A stretch of DNA of 64,000 nt. Source: Dacryopinax spathularia. Taxonomy: Eukaryota > Basidiomycota > Dacrymycetes > Dacrymycetales > Dacrymycetaceae. Location of the stretch: contig JBBPFI010000010.1 in assembly GCA_037974965.1 (NCBI GenBank), positions 434,001 to 498,000 of the forward strand. The letters run 5' to 3'. Position numbers and translations under genes: made by a program. This document shows positions 35,662 through 48,147 of the stretch, one piece after another. Position 1 is the first letter of the stretch. Every line of letters begins with the position of its first letter. Below the pieces are notes generated by a model. It worked only from the letters and a program-made list of their open reading frames with translations, was not told the DNA's origin and searched no databases.

Positions 35662-38294
35662 AGGTGGGGTGGGGGGGCCTATCGCTCACCATCTTTTAAA
35701 ATATAGATATAGCCAACCAGCGATCCCTTGTCCACAACTCGATCGCCCTAGGACGACCAGCCCCGTACTGAGTCTGAAGCAAGACGCGGATGCTAGAGTG
35801 AAATCTCGGTTCTCAAGTATGGGCAGAGGTGGCTTATAGTTAGTAGGGGACCGAGACTCTGATTAGATTGATTCCGAGCTGGTTGTAGGGATTCCCTGAT
35901 TACGAAGACCGGCTTGCTCGGCCAGAAGCGTACGATATTGTACAGTACGACACATTGGCACCAACGTTCGCTATACTGTACCTCGTAACATCTATCGCCT
36001 CTGAGGCTCGACAATACGGCTACCTTAAGCACAGTTGGTGCGTACTCGAAAGGATCTGGTTCCGTTCTTCGAATGAAAGGCAAACCCCGAGCGGGAGATG
36101 TGACCGCACAATGTCGACGACACAAAATTACGAGGGCGTTTTCAGAGTCTTGATGTGCACTCCTCTATGATGAACATCAGCATATTTGATCCGGTGGGAA
36201 ATGACGCGTTGTGCGGAGTGTCAGGCCACTTCGATGCTCCCAAGATCGCTTGAGCAAACCGCTCCAAGTCTCTGCGTCCGGAACGGTGAACATCATCTCC
36301 CCATACGAGTGCAACAACCTACAACCTGCAAGTGGCATCCCTTTTACTTGGCACCGACGTTACAAGCAGAGAGAGTAAGCAGTGTAGTGCAGTGCATGAC
36401 TCAGGTGAGACATGGGAATAGGCGCCGGAGTTGTTGCATCGTCCTACCCACCTCCGTACCATCGTCGTTACAAGATTATTTTGTTGAGTAGACGCCTATT
36501 CTCCGCGTCATGAAGAAGAGCAAGTCATGCAGGGACAGGGTTAGAATGTGTAGTTGGAGTACGGAGGCGTACACCTGGTTGGGCTCGGTCGCCTCGGTGC
36601 TGTGGGTGGTTTGCTCCGATAGCGTTTTCAGTCGATGGGTTGGAAGCACGCATACTCTATGCATGCTTCTGTCTCCACCGTTAGAGCTTGAAGTGGGTCT
36701 GTCCGTCCTCCCATGTATATTCCGTGACGTCTCTTGCGGTGCACGACCCGGTACATCGGAAAACCAGAATTCGTCGGACTACAGCGGAATGTCCCTCCAC
36801 TGCATTTGCGACGAAGCCGTGATCGACTGCTTCCTGTTTGAATGCGCCGGCTTCACTGATTTGGCTGAGTTTCCTGTCGGGTCTTCTGTCTTACATTATC
36901 GTGATGTCGTTCATCAGGGTCTGTCATGGAAGAGTTCGACGTAGATTATTGACGGAGGATAATGCGGCGCAAACGCCATGGGAAACCGGCGGCATCCCTT
37001 TGGCCACTCGTGCCTCAATTTAGCTCACTTGAGACAGATTATAGAAGGTCGGTGAAACCAAGTCGGACAGAGTCAACAGCATATCAATTAAGGGTAGGTT
37101 TTCTACGGCATCTGCAATGGGCGCAGGATCAATCGGAAGATTCGAACCGTGACGTCTCGGAGAGCTCGATCGACTTCGGCGCCATGATGGACCGAACTCC
37201 ACTGACACCGAACGGTGCTTGCAAGTGCGACAGGAACTGCTGTACCCAGACGAACAGGGGATTTGTTGACCGAGGTGAACTCGAGGCGAGAGCGACGCTA
37301 GCAAGCAACGCCCCGTCCTTCGCTCGAAAGAAGGCTCCACGAAGGAGGATGGAGGGAAAAATTATACCACGCGAAGCGGCAGAGCAAGATTAGTCTGAAT
37401 CGAGTTTTGAGAGGCTCAAGGAGAGCATATCCCAAGCTGCGAAGTGCACCAAAGGGCGGTGGGCCCAGCAGAACGCACGGGTCTCTTGCGAGACCACGCG
37501 ACATCCTGCCGGGATAACCATTGCACCACCGCCCAGTCCCCGCGACGTTTCCCAAGATCCGGATAGCTCCTGCCCTCCCCCTGTTCAGCAGGGATCTTGG
37601 GGCTTTCGCACGCTATTGACGCTGAATAAGGAGCTGTGGATCGCATTTCTGGTACGTCGCTCGGCGGTTTGCCGCCGGACCCGGCTAGAGTCGATCAAGG
37701 GGGACGACGCTCAGACCTTCCCGCTCGAGAGAGTCGGATCGAGATGTCCTACAAAAGACGGTCCGGTCCTATGCGGTTCGAGCATCGCAGCTTTCGCACT
37801 AAAACGTCATAGGAAGACAGATGTCAGCAATAATGGAACAATCGGATACGGACGAACGGGCCGGCGTACCTGCGGTCGGTGGATGAAGAGAAAAGAGAGA
37901 CGGTCGCCGGGGAAAGGCCTGCGACGACTTCATTCTCAAATGATTCCGTCATGGACAGCCACACGGAAGCATGCTTAAAGAACGGCCTCATCGGCCTCAT
38001 CCAGTAATTAGCCGCATCGGGATGAGGATACGGTCGGATTCGGAACAGGTACTGCCCCCTTTTTTTCCCTTGCAGTTAACGTCACCGATCGGGCTGGGCA
38101 AGACCAATTGGAATGCCAATTCTTTGCCAATTTTATGGTCTGGTTCCACATTATCCATATCTACGTCTAAACAGAAAGAGATACCATGGATACAGTGACA
38201 ATAGAGATAGGCGCACGAAGCGCCGCGATTGAGGACGGAAATAGGTAGTTGCTCGAGGCGGGGAAACGAAGAAAAGGGGCATAGTACATCGGAA
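35662..38294. other. 2.6 kb without a supported protein gene
   Basis: Short frames only. The one notable structure is the pair of stem-loops at 37454-37601 on the minus strand. 38000-38290 lies in the 3' flank of the bZIP gene. Confidence 0.45.
37454..37601 (-). ncRNA. Possible structured RNA (two adjacent stem-loops)
   Basis: Read on minus: a 10-base stem (CCCAAGATCC with GGATCTTGGG, 37592-37601 and 37551-37560) and then a nested rod made of GGGCGGTGG/CCACCGCCC (37526-37534 with 37454-37462), CCCGGCAG/CTGCTGGG and GGTCTC-GCAA-GAGACC, the last closed by a GNRA-type loop. An A-box-like word TGGTGCAATGG is present but no B box, so it is not a normal tRNA. It could be a structured transcript, a transposon end or chance. 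Confidence 0.3.
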
Positions 38295-39792
38295 TCATAG
38301 ATCACCCTCCCACTTCACAATACCGCCTCCACTTCCGGGAGGTGGTTGCCGAGGGTGTTGCTGTTGCTGGTGTTGCTGCTGAGGCTGCGAAAAGGCGGCC
38401 TGAAACTGATAGGTCGAAGCGCTGGGGGTTGGGGTGGCAGACCCGCCAGAAACACCGTAGGCTCCGGGCCAGGACTGGGACTGGGCTTGCTGCTCATATG
38501 AAGTGGGGTATGAGGTCGTTTGACCCTACAGCCGCTTGAGATCATTCCTTCGTGATAATAATCCTGGGACATACGAGGTAATTGTCTTGCGGGAGAAGCG
38601 TTTGGTTTCGGGCGCCAGCGGCTTGCTGCAAGAGGAGTTTCTTAGTTACAGAAACCGAGGTAGGCGTCAGAAGCACGCACCGGGTACGATCCTTGAGGTA
38701 TGTAATTCTGGACAGGGTAATTCATTGCATCGCGCGGATTGGTGGGAGCGTGCTGGTTGTTGTGCTGGCCGGGTAAGAGTGGAGGCTGGGAGTAAGGTGA
38801 TCGTATGGGCCCGGTTGGAAGATGGCTTGTGAGTCCTCCCGGGATAGCTGCTGGGGAAGATACTCTCGCAATGGGGCCCTGTCGTAGGAAAGAGGAAGGT
38901 TGAGGTTATTACCGACGTCTCCAAACGCAGATTGAGGAGAAATCAATGGCGGAGAAGGGTCGACATGATTATGCCCATCAGAGGATGCTCGCATGGAGTG
39001 TGACGTGCTTTCTACGTCCACGGGAGGGGTCAAAGGGGAGACGCTCGACTGCGCCGTTGAGGAGGACGGCTGAGGTGACGAAGCTCTCGCACACGCGATG
39101 AGGAGAGAGTTGAAATGATGGTTTGGCGGGAGAGGAAGAAGGTAGAAAGGGATGGAGGCAGAAGAACTCGCCATAGACTCCTGAGACGGCTGCATGGCGC
39201 TAGCCTGTGGGTGCGAGCGGGAGAGCATAGGAGGGGCAGGCTGCATGCCAGGGGAAATCGAGGACTCGCTGTTCGAGGACGCCGAACCCGACCTTGAAGG
39301 GTGCGGGTACGTATGCACGTCAACATGTGGACGCTGCTGGTAGGAACCATGGGATCGGTCCACAGCATTATAAGCGTCCACATGGGTGATGCTGACGCCG
39401 GTCCTCTCCAGCTGAGAACGCAAAGCAGCATTCTCAGCACGGGCCCGAGCGAGTTCAAGCTCCAACTCCTGAAGGCGCCGGCTCTCCATCTCGCTGCCCA
39501 TAGGGAAAGAACCGTGCGATGGCCCAGCCATGGCAGATATGCCGCGCTGTGTCATCACCGCCTCAAGCTGAGCCTTCAGACGGATAACGTCCTCCTCGAG
39601 CTGCGGGCAAAAACGTCAGCATGTGTAGGGATACATCTAGGGGAAATTTTGACGTACCCCCTTGACGTAAGCCGCCCTTTTAGCGCGGTGTTTAGCCTGA
39701 GCGCGCGCATTACGGCTCCTCTCCGGTCGATTCGCTTGGTCACCGCTGGGTGATGGCGGGTCGTTGTGCTGACTATAGCCGCGCGACGACAT
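38295..39792 (-). CDS. bZIP transcription factor
   Basis: Exons 39792-39658, 39600-38917, 38878-38681, 38625-38575 and 38525-38295 give 432 residues. The basic region RNARAQAKHRAKRAAYV (about 27-43) leads into a leucine zipper (LEEDVIRLKAQLEAV), with a second heptad stretch (ELELELARARAENAALRSQL) after a short linker. The rest is Ser/Pro/Gln-rich, with a Gln/His run near the C-terminus, as in activation domains. It would bind DNA as a dimer in the nucleus; the target is unknown. The second intron is only 38 bases and uses a GTCGGT donor that keeps the frame; if it is retained, translation stays open for another 45 codons and then ends, giving a shorter protein with a different tail. Confidence 0.8.
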
Positions 39793-42672
39793 TGTAATTT
39801 GGCCGGAATGGATGACTCCCGAGCGGGAGAGAAGAAGAGGCTAGCGCGACGAAACGCGGAGAGAGGAGAGGGGAAAGGGACGAGGGGGACGTGATTGCAA
39901 TCGCAGGTGGGGTTCTTGAAGGGTCCGACAGGTCGGAAGGAACGGGAGCGATACGTGACGATGTCGTTACGGAGTGTTTAGACAGGCGGAGGATTGTTGC
40001 ATATGGGTCCTTCTTGGACTGTGTTCACCCTCGGATGGAGGAGGTGCGTGTGATGATTATTGTAAGCAGCACGCAGGCGAAGGAGGGTTCAGGCGGAAGA
40101 TGCTGAACGGGTGCAGAACCGGTGTGGCAGCAGAAGCCCAAAGAGAGCCGGCGGAGGGGAGAGGGTGGGAAGAAGGGAGGGGGGGTTCGAGGGAAGGGTT
40201 GTTTGAGGGTACCGGAAGGCCCGACCAGAGAAGCAGAGGCGGGCGGGAGCACTCTCGTGGGGGTGGCAGCGTGTATGCGCTTGCCCTTTGGTACGCCCGT
40301 CGGGGGGTCGGGGTCGGACAAAAAGGGAAAGCGAGTCTCGGCCTCGGGTTCCAACGGTCGTTTCTTCAACAGCCGCAGAGACTCGTCAGTCCCGCAGACA
40401 GCCCTTCGGATGTGCCTCTATCCAAGGGGTCTTTCTCTCCCAACCAAGCCGACTCCAGAGCGGAAATACAAAGGGATGACGTTCCGTTCGAACAGAACCG
40501 ACAGCTCGCCTTTGAGCCGCTCGGTCGGATAGGACGAATGGGTCGCGTGGTAGGCGCCGGTCCAGTTGCCAATCCCGCGCGTCCTTGTCGGCCCACAACA
40601 ACAACGTAAGGTGACGGCAGAGAGGTCGGGCTAAAGTTTGGTCGATGATTGTGCTGTGTAGTCTCGCGCGTCCCCCAGACTAACCCACCTGGGGTACCCT
40701 TTTGTATGAATCCCTCGCTGTCCAGAAGCGTCGGCTGACCTAGACGCGCATTGAGTCGCCCGCGAAGGTGTCGAGTTGGTAAGCTATATGCGTTCGAACC
40801 GCTGTTTGGCTGTGCCGTGTAACGAACCGGTACCGTCGACAGCGTGCACAGACGCCAACTCGTCGTCTCCCTTGCACGAGTAGAAGGACAATATTGGGGA
40901 GGTTCCTTCTTTCGTGGGTCTCGACAGCCGGTCTTGGTGCTTTGCCGGCGGAATAATGACTGGAGGGAGCGGGATGGGCAGGCAGACCACCCGTTGCCGG
41001 GGCCTGAGAGAGACGCAGTCCCTTTCCCGGGAGGCGCGGGCCCCTTCCAAAGGCTGGGCAACAGAAACGGGACTGGGCGGAGTCTCAATCTCCTTCCTTT
41101 TGATTCCGGGTCATGTAGGGCAAGCGGGAACGTCCCCCGGACACCCTGGGAGGAGCTACATTCCATCCTTGGCCTTGCAATCCCTCGATCTATCCTTCAT
41201 TCCGGTCAGAGATACAATCCCCTCTCCCTTCTTCCCGACTCAACACAGTCGGCCGGTCAGAAGGAACATCCACTTCAGTTGCATCCTTTGCTTGTCTTGT
41301 ATGGCGCAAGACGAGACCGGACGAATACAGCGGTCCAGTACAAATTCTATTTAGTGCTCGTGGGCAACCGGGTGAACTCTATCCATTCGGAAGCGGCGGA
41401 TTCCCTAATATGGATAACCATCGGAGTTCTGCATCAGCAAGAGAACGCCATTGTAATTCAATTGTTGCTCCTAGAGACAGAGCGCGGTGTTTTTGCTCTC
41501 ATCACCGAGGACACATCGGGGAATCTGTACCCCGGCAGTCAGATTTTCTTACGGAAGGATTGCGGCAGCATGCGTGGAATGACGTAAAAACTGCCTATGT
41601 CTCTTGGCCGACTCAAGATGGGGTTTAGAGTGGACTCGGTCGCCCTCCCGATACAGGGGCCAACCGTCCCTCGCTGTGGGCGCAATATGGGCATTTAAAT
41701 TCGGACCATACGCTGGTCGGTGCCTTCCTATCTGAAGAACAATCCGAGTCCTGCTTGTCCAGGTTGCAAGTGCCCTCCATCAGAAGGCTTGCGACAGTGG
41801 TCTGAACAGTTTCAAATCCCACATTTTCCGCTTGAATAGCTTAATCAAGTATCCGAAGCTCCCAGGCTCTGACGGATATGCGTGGAGTGATGGAGGCAAG
41901 GAGGGCTGTCGAGCGAGCCAAGCGGACAGGGGGTCGCGGAAGCCCAGGAAGCAAAAGCCGCGTTCACGAGCCGGGGCCATTACGGCGTTGCCGTAAGCAT
42001 GCCGTTTCAGGCGTGTCTCGTGGAGACGCCACATACCCATCTCCGGCCCTGGTACCCATTTCGACGTTCGCCTACCGTCCGCCGCCCCGTCTTCTTCTCT
42101 CGCTTCTTACAAACCCTGTAGAGGTCTTGTGAGAGCCGAGGTAGACAGCCACAGCACGCCGAACCGTTGTCGACGCGATGAGTGCGCTAACGTACAGCTG
42201 CCAAGTAAGCTTGCTTGGATCCGACAGAGAAGCACGCATCATTCCGATGCAGCCCACAAACTGCATCCTTACGTCAAAGTGGGGACGTTGTCCAGGCCAA
42301 TCTTATTTACCAGCGCCTTTGTCGTGACGTTGACTGGAGCAAGCGACTTTGTCTACATTCCAGCCATCGGGTATGATGTAAGCATCGCATTCAGCGCATG
42401 TTCCTCTTCGGTTCCTCCGCCAATGACAGGCCACCCAGAGGCCACAATTTAGAGTTACATTCCCCAAGGAGGGTCCCCGATGGGCGACAATGGGCAAGCG
42501 GAGACCGACCGTTACACGCATGGTGAGATCAACAGAAACCGGTAAGATTGATCGGACATAGGAAATACACCTACAGCCGTGCGGGGCAGGCTCCGACAAC
42601 CGTCCGATCCATCAGGAATGCCCATGCCCTGGCATGCACGGCGTCATCTGCGCTAGTGTTGCATCGATAGGG
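39793..42672. other. 2.9 kb without a supported gene
   Basis: Long but featureless frames occur on both strands (for instance 40366-41166 on minus) without family resemblance or splice support. The left end includes the bZIP promoter. Composition is GC-rich on the left and mixed on the right. Confidence 0.45.
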
Positions 42673-44183
42673 CTATACAGACGTCGCCCACACGAGTCCT
42701 GCCCAGATAGCTGTCATGGCTGCAAAGCCCGCTACACCTCGTACAATCCTGTCCCACGTCCAGGAGGATCCGCTCCAGTCGGACCCACCCCCCATCGGCG
42801 GACGTCTCGCCTCCACAGAGAACTTCTTTTCGTTCTCTGCAACGGGCGCTGTGGGCTCCTCCACCTCCTCGGCACAACTCGCGCAGCTCCACGAGTCTCG
42901 ATCCACCGCCGCGCGAGCGACGCGTGCCATTTGGTGGAACAACGGCGGAAGAAGTGTATACGGGGAACATAGCATCGAGGAGTGGAGGGGGTCCAGAATA
43001 GGTAGGGGGAGCGCCCTGAATGAACCTGACGATGTGGTACCAGCAGAGGCCGATTCTCTGGCTTGGTGGGAGGAATTATCCGATTCCGCCGACCTAACCT
43101 CTCTCTGCAGAGATTCGCGCTCGGCAGACCACCACGACAAGAAGCCCGTAGCAGCTTCTCGGCGTAGTCTGTCGCGATGTTGTGGTGATCGGAAAAGGCT
43201 GTGAGCAAGTTCGGGAAGCGTATGTGTTGGAGCAAGTTGCCGCCGGTTCGGCGAAGAAGACGAGGCCGGATTGCTGCCAGGCGCGTCGCCGATCTCTAGG
43301 ACCACAATTGGCATTGTAGCCTGCAAGACCCGGAATAGAGTCTGCTCCAACGGTGTGCACTCTGTTTGCGCAACACAGTCCCGAATGATTAGCTTCATTG
43401 CAGAAAATGTGAGATAGCGAGACGACTAACCGTGAGGTAAAAGGAAGATGCAAGCCAAGTAAAGATGGCTACCAGGTGACGCGAGCAGGTCAACCAGTTG
43501 AGACGTCGAAGGTGCCATTGGATTCAGCATAGGCTGTATCCGACGAAACGGTTCATACACCGTATGCAGCACAGTGCGAATTGTATCATTCACCTGCTCT
43601 CGGGGGAATTGATCAGTCCTTCGGCGATTGTCTAGAGAACAACACATACATCACCATGTTCATCATATCCGAGTGTCTCAGTAATGCAGATGTTCTTCGT
43701 TCCATCCTCAGACCCACCCATCCGCATCATGGTATCTGCCCACGTCGTCCTCGTTCCATCCGGCAGAGTTTCAGGCGCATACACGCGTAGTACATCGCTG
43801 TTCTCCTCTAGCAGCATAGTCCGCACTCTCTGGCGCATGTCGCCAGCAGAGGCCCGCGATACCACCAGGAGCTTCATCTCACCAATAGTCTCTCCGTAAG
43901 GACTTGAAAGATGCGGCCAGGGGAGAGAAGGCAACACGAGGGTTCGCGAGGTCTCTAGGGCGCCGTGCCTGTCTCTCTCCCGGTCGTCCATTGGTGGAGG
44001 CAGGAAGACATTGCTCGCCGAGTTAGGCGACAGCGAGAATGCTGAGTCTGGCACCGAGTGCAATGAGAGCGGCGTGCCCGGCACACCATGCGAGTCCAGA
44101 GGACCATGGCCCGGCGAGGAGGGTAGGGAGAGAGAGAAATCGGACGGTAGCGAGCGGACGTCCCATTCGCTGCTGGAGTCCAT
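42673..44183 (-). CDS. Septin-like G-domain protein with C-terminal membrane segment
   Basis: Exons 44183-43650, 43593-43431 and 43361-42673 give 461 residues. After a Ser/Pro-rich N-tail, three stretches resemble the septin fold: MKLLVVSRASAGDMRQRV where the P-loop would be, TETLGYDEHGDVNDTI in place of DTPGFGD, and YLACIFLLPHECTPLEQTLF followed by LQATMPIVVLEIGDA, which parallels the septin YF-P-GH-L-LD-MK-L and V-IIPVIAKAD segments. The P-loop Lys/Ser signature is missing, so GTP binding is doubtful. The C-terminus holds one hydrophobic helix (GVAGFAAMTAIWAGLVWATSV region), suggesting a tail-anchored protein. Family assignment is by motif order only. The Met at 44183 is chosen over 44378 because the protein-like part begins there. 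Confidence 0.5.
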
Positions 44184-46556
44184 GGCGTCGCGTAATTGAA
44201 TATACAGATAAGGCGTTAGATGTCGACCAGTATGATACAGGTTGTAGTACAACAGGCGCTGAGTGTCGTGAAGTAATACAAGTCCCAGTCGAGCGTTGCT
44301 AGTAAGCACAATGGTTGGGACGACGATTAGCGTGCTGGGGACGTGTTGGGGCAGCGGGCCGACGATGTCCTCGGCCACGGGAACGCTGCGGAGGCCTCAG
44401 CTGACGAGGGCCGAGGGGCGCGTCCGAGTCAGGAGCGACCCCTCATTGATTGCGCGATTGTGGGGCTTATCACCGAGAGCCCCTAATCGCAGCTATCACC
44501 GATAGATACCGCTCAGACTGTTCCCGCGGTGTGTTTTGTAGCCTTTGCTGAGGCTTTTTAACCAGCCCACCTTGATCCTTATGGTGCGCAAATGTGGCGT
44601 ACCACTTACAGCGCCTTGCCAGCCTACACATCTGAAACGATCTAGTGCCACCTCAGGTTGTAAATGAAGCCAGGTCACACTGCATCCCGTCGCAGGGCTC
44701 TTGTCTTGCTCGACCCTGGCTTTCTACGGCCGCCGGGGGCGACCTGACGGAGGCCGCCTCAGCGCCCCAGCGCATGTGCAACGGAGAAACAGACTCAGAA
44801 TCCCAGAAGTAACCTGACTGCCCCCGGCTATCTCGCGAACGCTACTTTCTGCAACCATTCGATCCGCAGTCTCCCAAGGGTTATGGAGCCCATCGGTAAT
44901 GTGGACCACCTTCCGCCATGGTGCGTAACAAATGTGATTTCTATCACTTAGCCGGACAACAACAGGTCAGACCACCTGAAAGAAGAACATCCTCGACGGT
45001 TCGTCCGTTCAACTCAGTATTCCTTACGTACCCAAGGCAAGCTACTTCCGCCTGCAGTGCTGATGCGTTAATATAATCGGTCCGTTTCACGCCACGAATT
45101 TTGCTTGGCGCCTGAGGCATTCCACATGAGGTGCTTCTCTGTACCATGGGACCGCTCGTGGTCCGTCTCGATGGCAACTAAGCGCGAACCACTGCGAGAC
45201 ATGCTTGAGGGAAAACTGCATTGAGGCGCGTTCGGAGCGAGCTTATTCTACCTTTGAACCCCTCTGAACTTGATCACGTAATTCTAGCGTGCCCCACCCC
45301 GCTCAACAGTCGTGCGGGTTTCTGTCGAGTCTCTTTCACCTGAGTCCTTCACAAACAGACGGCTTTTTCACGCTGTTTAGTCGTGTGTTTGCGTGCACCA
45401 CATCGTACGACTCAATGGGTGCCTGGTGCCGAGGTGTCAGGGCTCTGCCGGTCTGCGCCGAAGCAAAGCATTATCATCATGGGCATCGAGATTGCTCCGG
45501 TGCTTGCAGGGATATAGTGTCTTTTTGCAATCCGCCTGATGCAATTTGATCACGAGCTTTGCAAGGCATCAGTTACCATCACAAACACCCCCCCCCCATT
45601 GAATTGGCCACCCCTGTCGAAACTGAATTGGACCTCCAAGCGATGGGTCTATCTTAGCACTGTTTGTGCCACTCTTACCGTGTGACCAGACTGATACCGC
45701 TGCGATTCTGAGTGAAGTTAGTACAATGATTCCATGACAGAAGGAGTCCATGACAGGCGAAAACTTGTTGGATACGTAAGCGCGATTCCCTGGATCTGTG
45801 GCGAGTACATGTGCCGTAAGACCCGCTCCGGCCAATGCTTCCCCGTCACAAGGTGCAAGAAACACCAGATTAGGCAGGTGAATATAGTTGCTTGGAGCGT
45901 TCCGACCGGGTTACCGGACGTGCATGACCTCTAGCTCACTTGGCCACAAAGACGGCCGGGTTTAGAATCGGTACCCCGAGCGGGAATAATCATGGTTTTC
46001 AAAACTGATTAGAAGCGTGGTTGGACCGAGGTTACCGCTGCAGTCCACGAGGCTTGGTACACTCAAGTTTCCTCGTTCTCCACCCAGTGGCCAAGCCGGA
46101 AATAAGGCCAGCCCCGTATTGTTCTGGAAGCCATCATGGACGCTGGCAAGCTCGCCCATATACTGGCTCAGCTCGGTCCTCAAGCGGATCGCATTATGTC
46201 TGCACGTACGTGATCGAATGAATGTACATTGGCACGCTGGGCGTATGGAAGGTACACGAGTTGTACAAGACTCTCAGAAGATTGAGTCCAACAAGGTCCG
46301 CTCAAAACACACTTCACCACTCATCGTGTCTAACCGCATCAGAAACAGTCCATCTATCCTGTCTATAGAGTTCAATCGTACGAGTCCGAGGGACGGAGGG
46401 ATGAAAGAGGAATCCCCAGTGTCCGCAATGTCCGAGAAGCCAGAATCGTCCTCAGCAATCACTGGATGGGACCACATTCGATGGAGATTGTGGGAGCAGC
46501 GGCTTGGAAGGCGATCACAGTATCATAGATGAACTGATGTTCGACGATGACGAGTT
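44184..46556. other. 2.4 kb without a supported gene
   Basis: Only short frames. 45588-45598 is a C homopolymer. The left end is the promoter side of the septin-like gene and the right end the 3' flank of the small secreted protein. Confidence 0.45.
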
Positions 46557-47146
46557 CTAGAACTCGGTGAGCACTGTGTTCAAGGCTGAACAGAATGGTT
46601 ACTGACGATATGTACCACAGGCATCACCGGGAGGGGTGAAGTAACCAGAGATGAGGGTGCCGGAACCGCCATTAGGCTTGAAACCTTGCACGATCTTCCC
46701 CACCTGTCAGATGCACCACACAAAACGATTATTGAAGACTGCGTACCGTTTTATCGGCTTGGTAGCCCGTTGGATCATGAACGGTCACATCGATAGCAAC
46801 GGTGTTGTACGTCGTCCCATCCGAGAGCGTACCCTCCACGCCTTGATACTCGACGTAGATTTCACCAAGACCTACGACGGATCCGCGTCAGGAGAGCCAG
46901 CCAAGGGATGACCTACGATGAGCGTACCGCCAAGGTTGAGATACTCAGCTCCACCTCTGCGCGAGTATTAGCTATCTCTTCCAAAACGAGAAAGAAGCAA
47001 GCGTACGCTGGCTGTTGCACATAGCCGCTAGGACCACCCCTTGAGAGAAGGGCATGCGCGCCGGTGCCTGGTGCAACGACCGGCAAGCAGGAAACAAAGG
47101 ACAAGCACAGAAGCCAAGCGGTAAAGAAATGCGGGAGGCGGAACAT
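46557..47146 (-). CDS. Small secreted protein, unknown family
   Basis: Exons 47146-47007, 46956-46928, 46871-46747, 46703-46616 and 46573-46557 give 132 residues. A clear signal peptide (FFTAWLLCLSFVSCLPVVA) is followed by about 110 residues of Gly/Thr/Val-rich, probably all-beta sequence such as IYVEYQGVEGTLSDGTTYN and IDVTVHDPTGYQADKTVGK. Only one cysteine remains after the signal peptide, so it is not a cysteine-rich effector or hydrophobin. I do not recognise a family. Exon 2 is 29 bases and the last is 17. The gene begins about 340 bases from the left edge of the Helitron region. Confidence 0.65.
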
Positions 47147-48147
47147 TGTCGGCGTGAGTAGCTGTGTGTTAACTGTCGACAGGGTTATGGCGTCTGATGG
47201 TCTACGCCAGAGTCAAGCACGTTGTATTTATAATGGAGCCTCATGCATGCGGGACGCTACAAGACCTCTATCTTCCGACATTTTCTTGCCTGTAGTGCAC
47301 CGCTAGACTTGCAGCATGTCCTCCGGCCAGGCAATGCAGAAGACGTGGCGGAGTAGTGAGCGGGTCCCCTAGCTCGTGAGAGGAGGGTACTTTCCCTACT
47401 GACTCGGATGCAAATTTGTCTGACAGTGGAAACATAATGGAAATTAAAATAAATAAATGGTCGGTGCCTTTTTTTCTCTTTCTCCTTCTAGTTTCCCTGT
47501 TTTCCGTGGGAATTTCTAGTTTCCCTGTTTTCCGTGGGAAAACTTTCACTCGTCCACTCGTTCTTCCTCCTGCATTTTGCGTCCGCGTCGCACGTGCGCG
47601 TTTGCAGGCGGACTATGAACTTCTTTTTCTCCGTGCGTTGATCCATGATCCATTCTCCGTTTCTTTTCTTACCCTGTGTCTGTCTTCCGATCGTGGCTGT
47701 ACGCCGGGAGTTCGGAGAAGTTCTTCCCTGCTGCCTTTTCCTTTCGCAGCGCTCCTCTCTAGGATCTTCCTCTAAGATCTTCGTCTCGGGGGAAGGAAGT
47801 TCGTCGGAGTCGGATAACTTCTTCAAAACAACTTCTCCCCGGTGTATTCATACAGCGTGCATGTTCTGTTTGTTTTTTTTATCCCGTTTTGCTGTAACAT
47901 CTGCTTCTGTCTGACCTCCGCCACTGCACCCTTATCATTGTGTAAGGTGGACATGCTACTGCTATTTGTTGTCTGGTGCTCATTTTACTTTTAGACTTGC
48001 TCTTACCTTTCTCGCAGTGGCGCTGTGGCGCATAGCAATGTGCCTCCGTCTTTGATCCGGTGTACCCGGGATCAACGCCTCGGGCCATCTCGCTGGCGGT
48101 ATACTCCGTCGTCGTCTTCGATTGTACTTGCCATCCTCCTCGTACCT
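47147..48147. other. Boundary region between host gene and Helitron locus
   Basis: Includes the promoter of the secreted-protein gene, the tandem hairpin repeat at 47486-47540, then a T-rich leader before the next gene (for example 47868-47880). No coding frame is supported. Confidence 0.5.
47486..47540 (-). repeat. Tandem 27-bp repeat resembling a Helitron 3' end
   Basis: Two copies with a 28-base period. On the minus strand each reads a short hairpin (TTCC-CAC-GGAA, extended to six pairs in one copy) and, about ten bases later, CTAG. Helitron 3' ends have a hairpin close to a terminal CTRR, and minus is the helicase strand. The base after CTAG is A rather than the T expected for classical Helitrons. 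Confidence 0.45.

Noticed and set aside
37454-37534. tRNA gene on minus strand (A-box-like word and acceptor-like stem)
   Set aside because: No B box or T-arm fits; the arms form one long rod instead of a cloverleaf.
40773-40861. tRNA-like 7-bp acceptor pair with a GGTTCGAAC word on minus
   Set aside because: The T-arm is not next to the acceptor and there is no A box; only an inverted repeat remains.
40366-41166. 266-residue frame on minus
   Set aside because: Looks like random GC-rich translation; overlapping frames on + are equally long.
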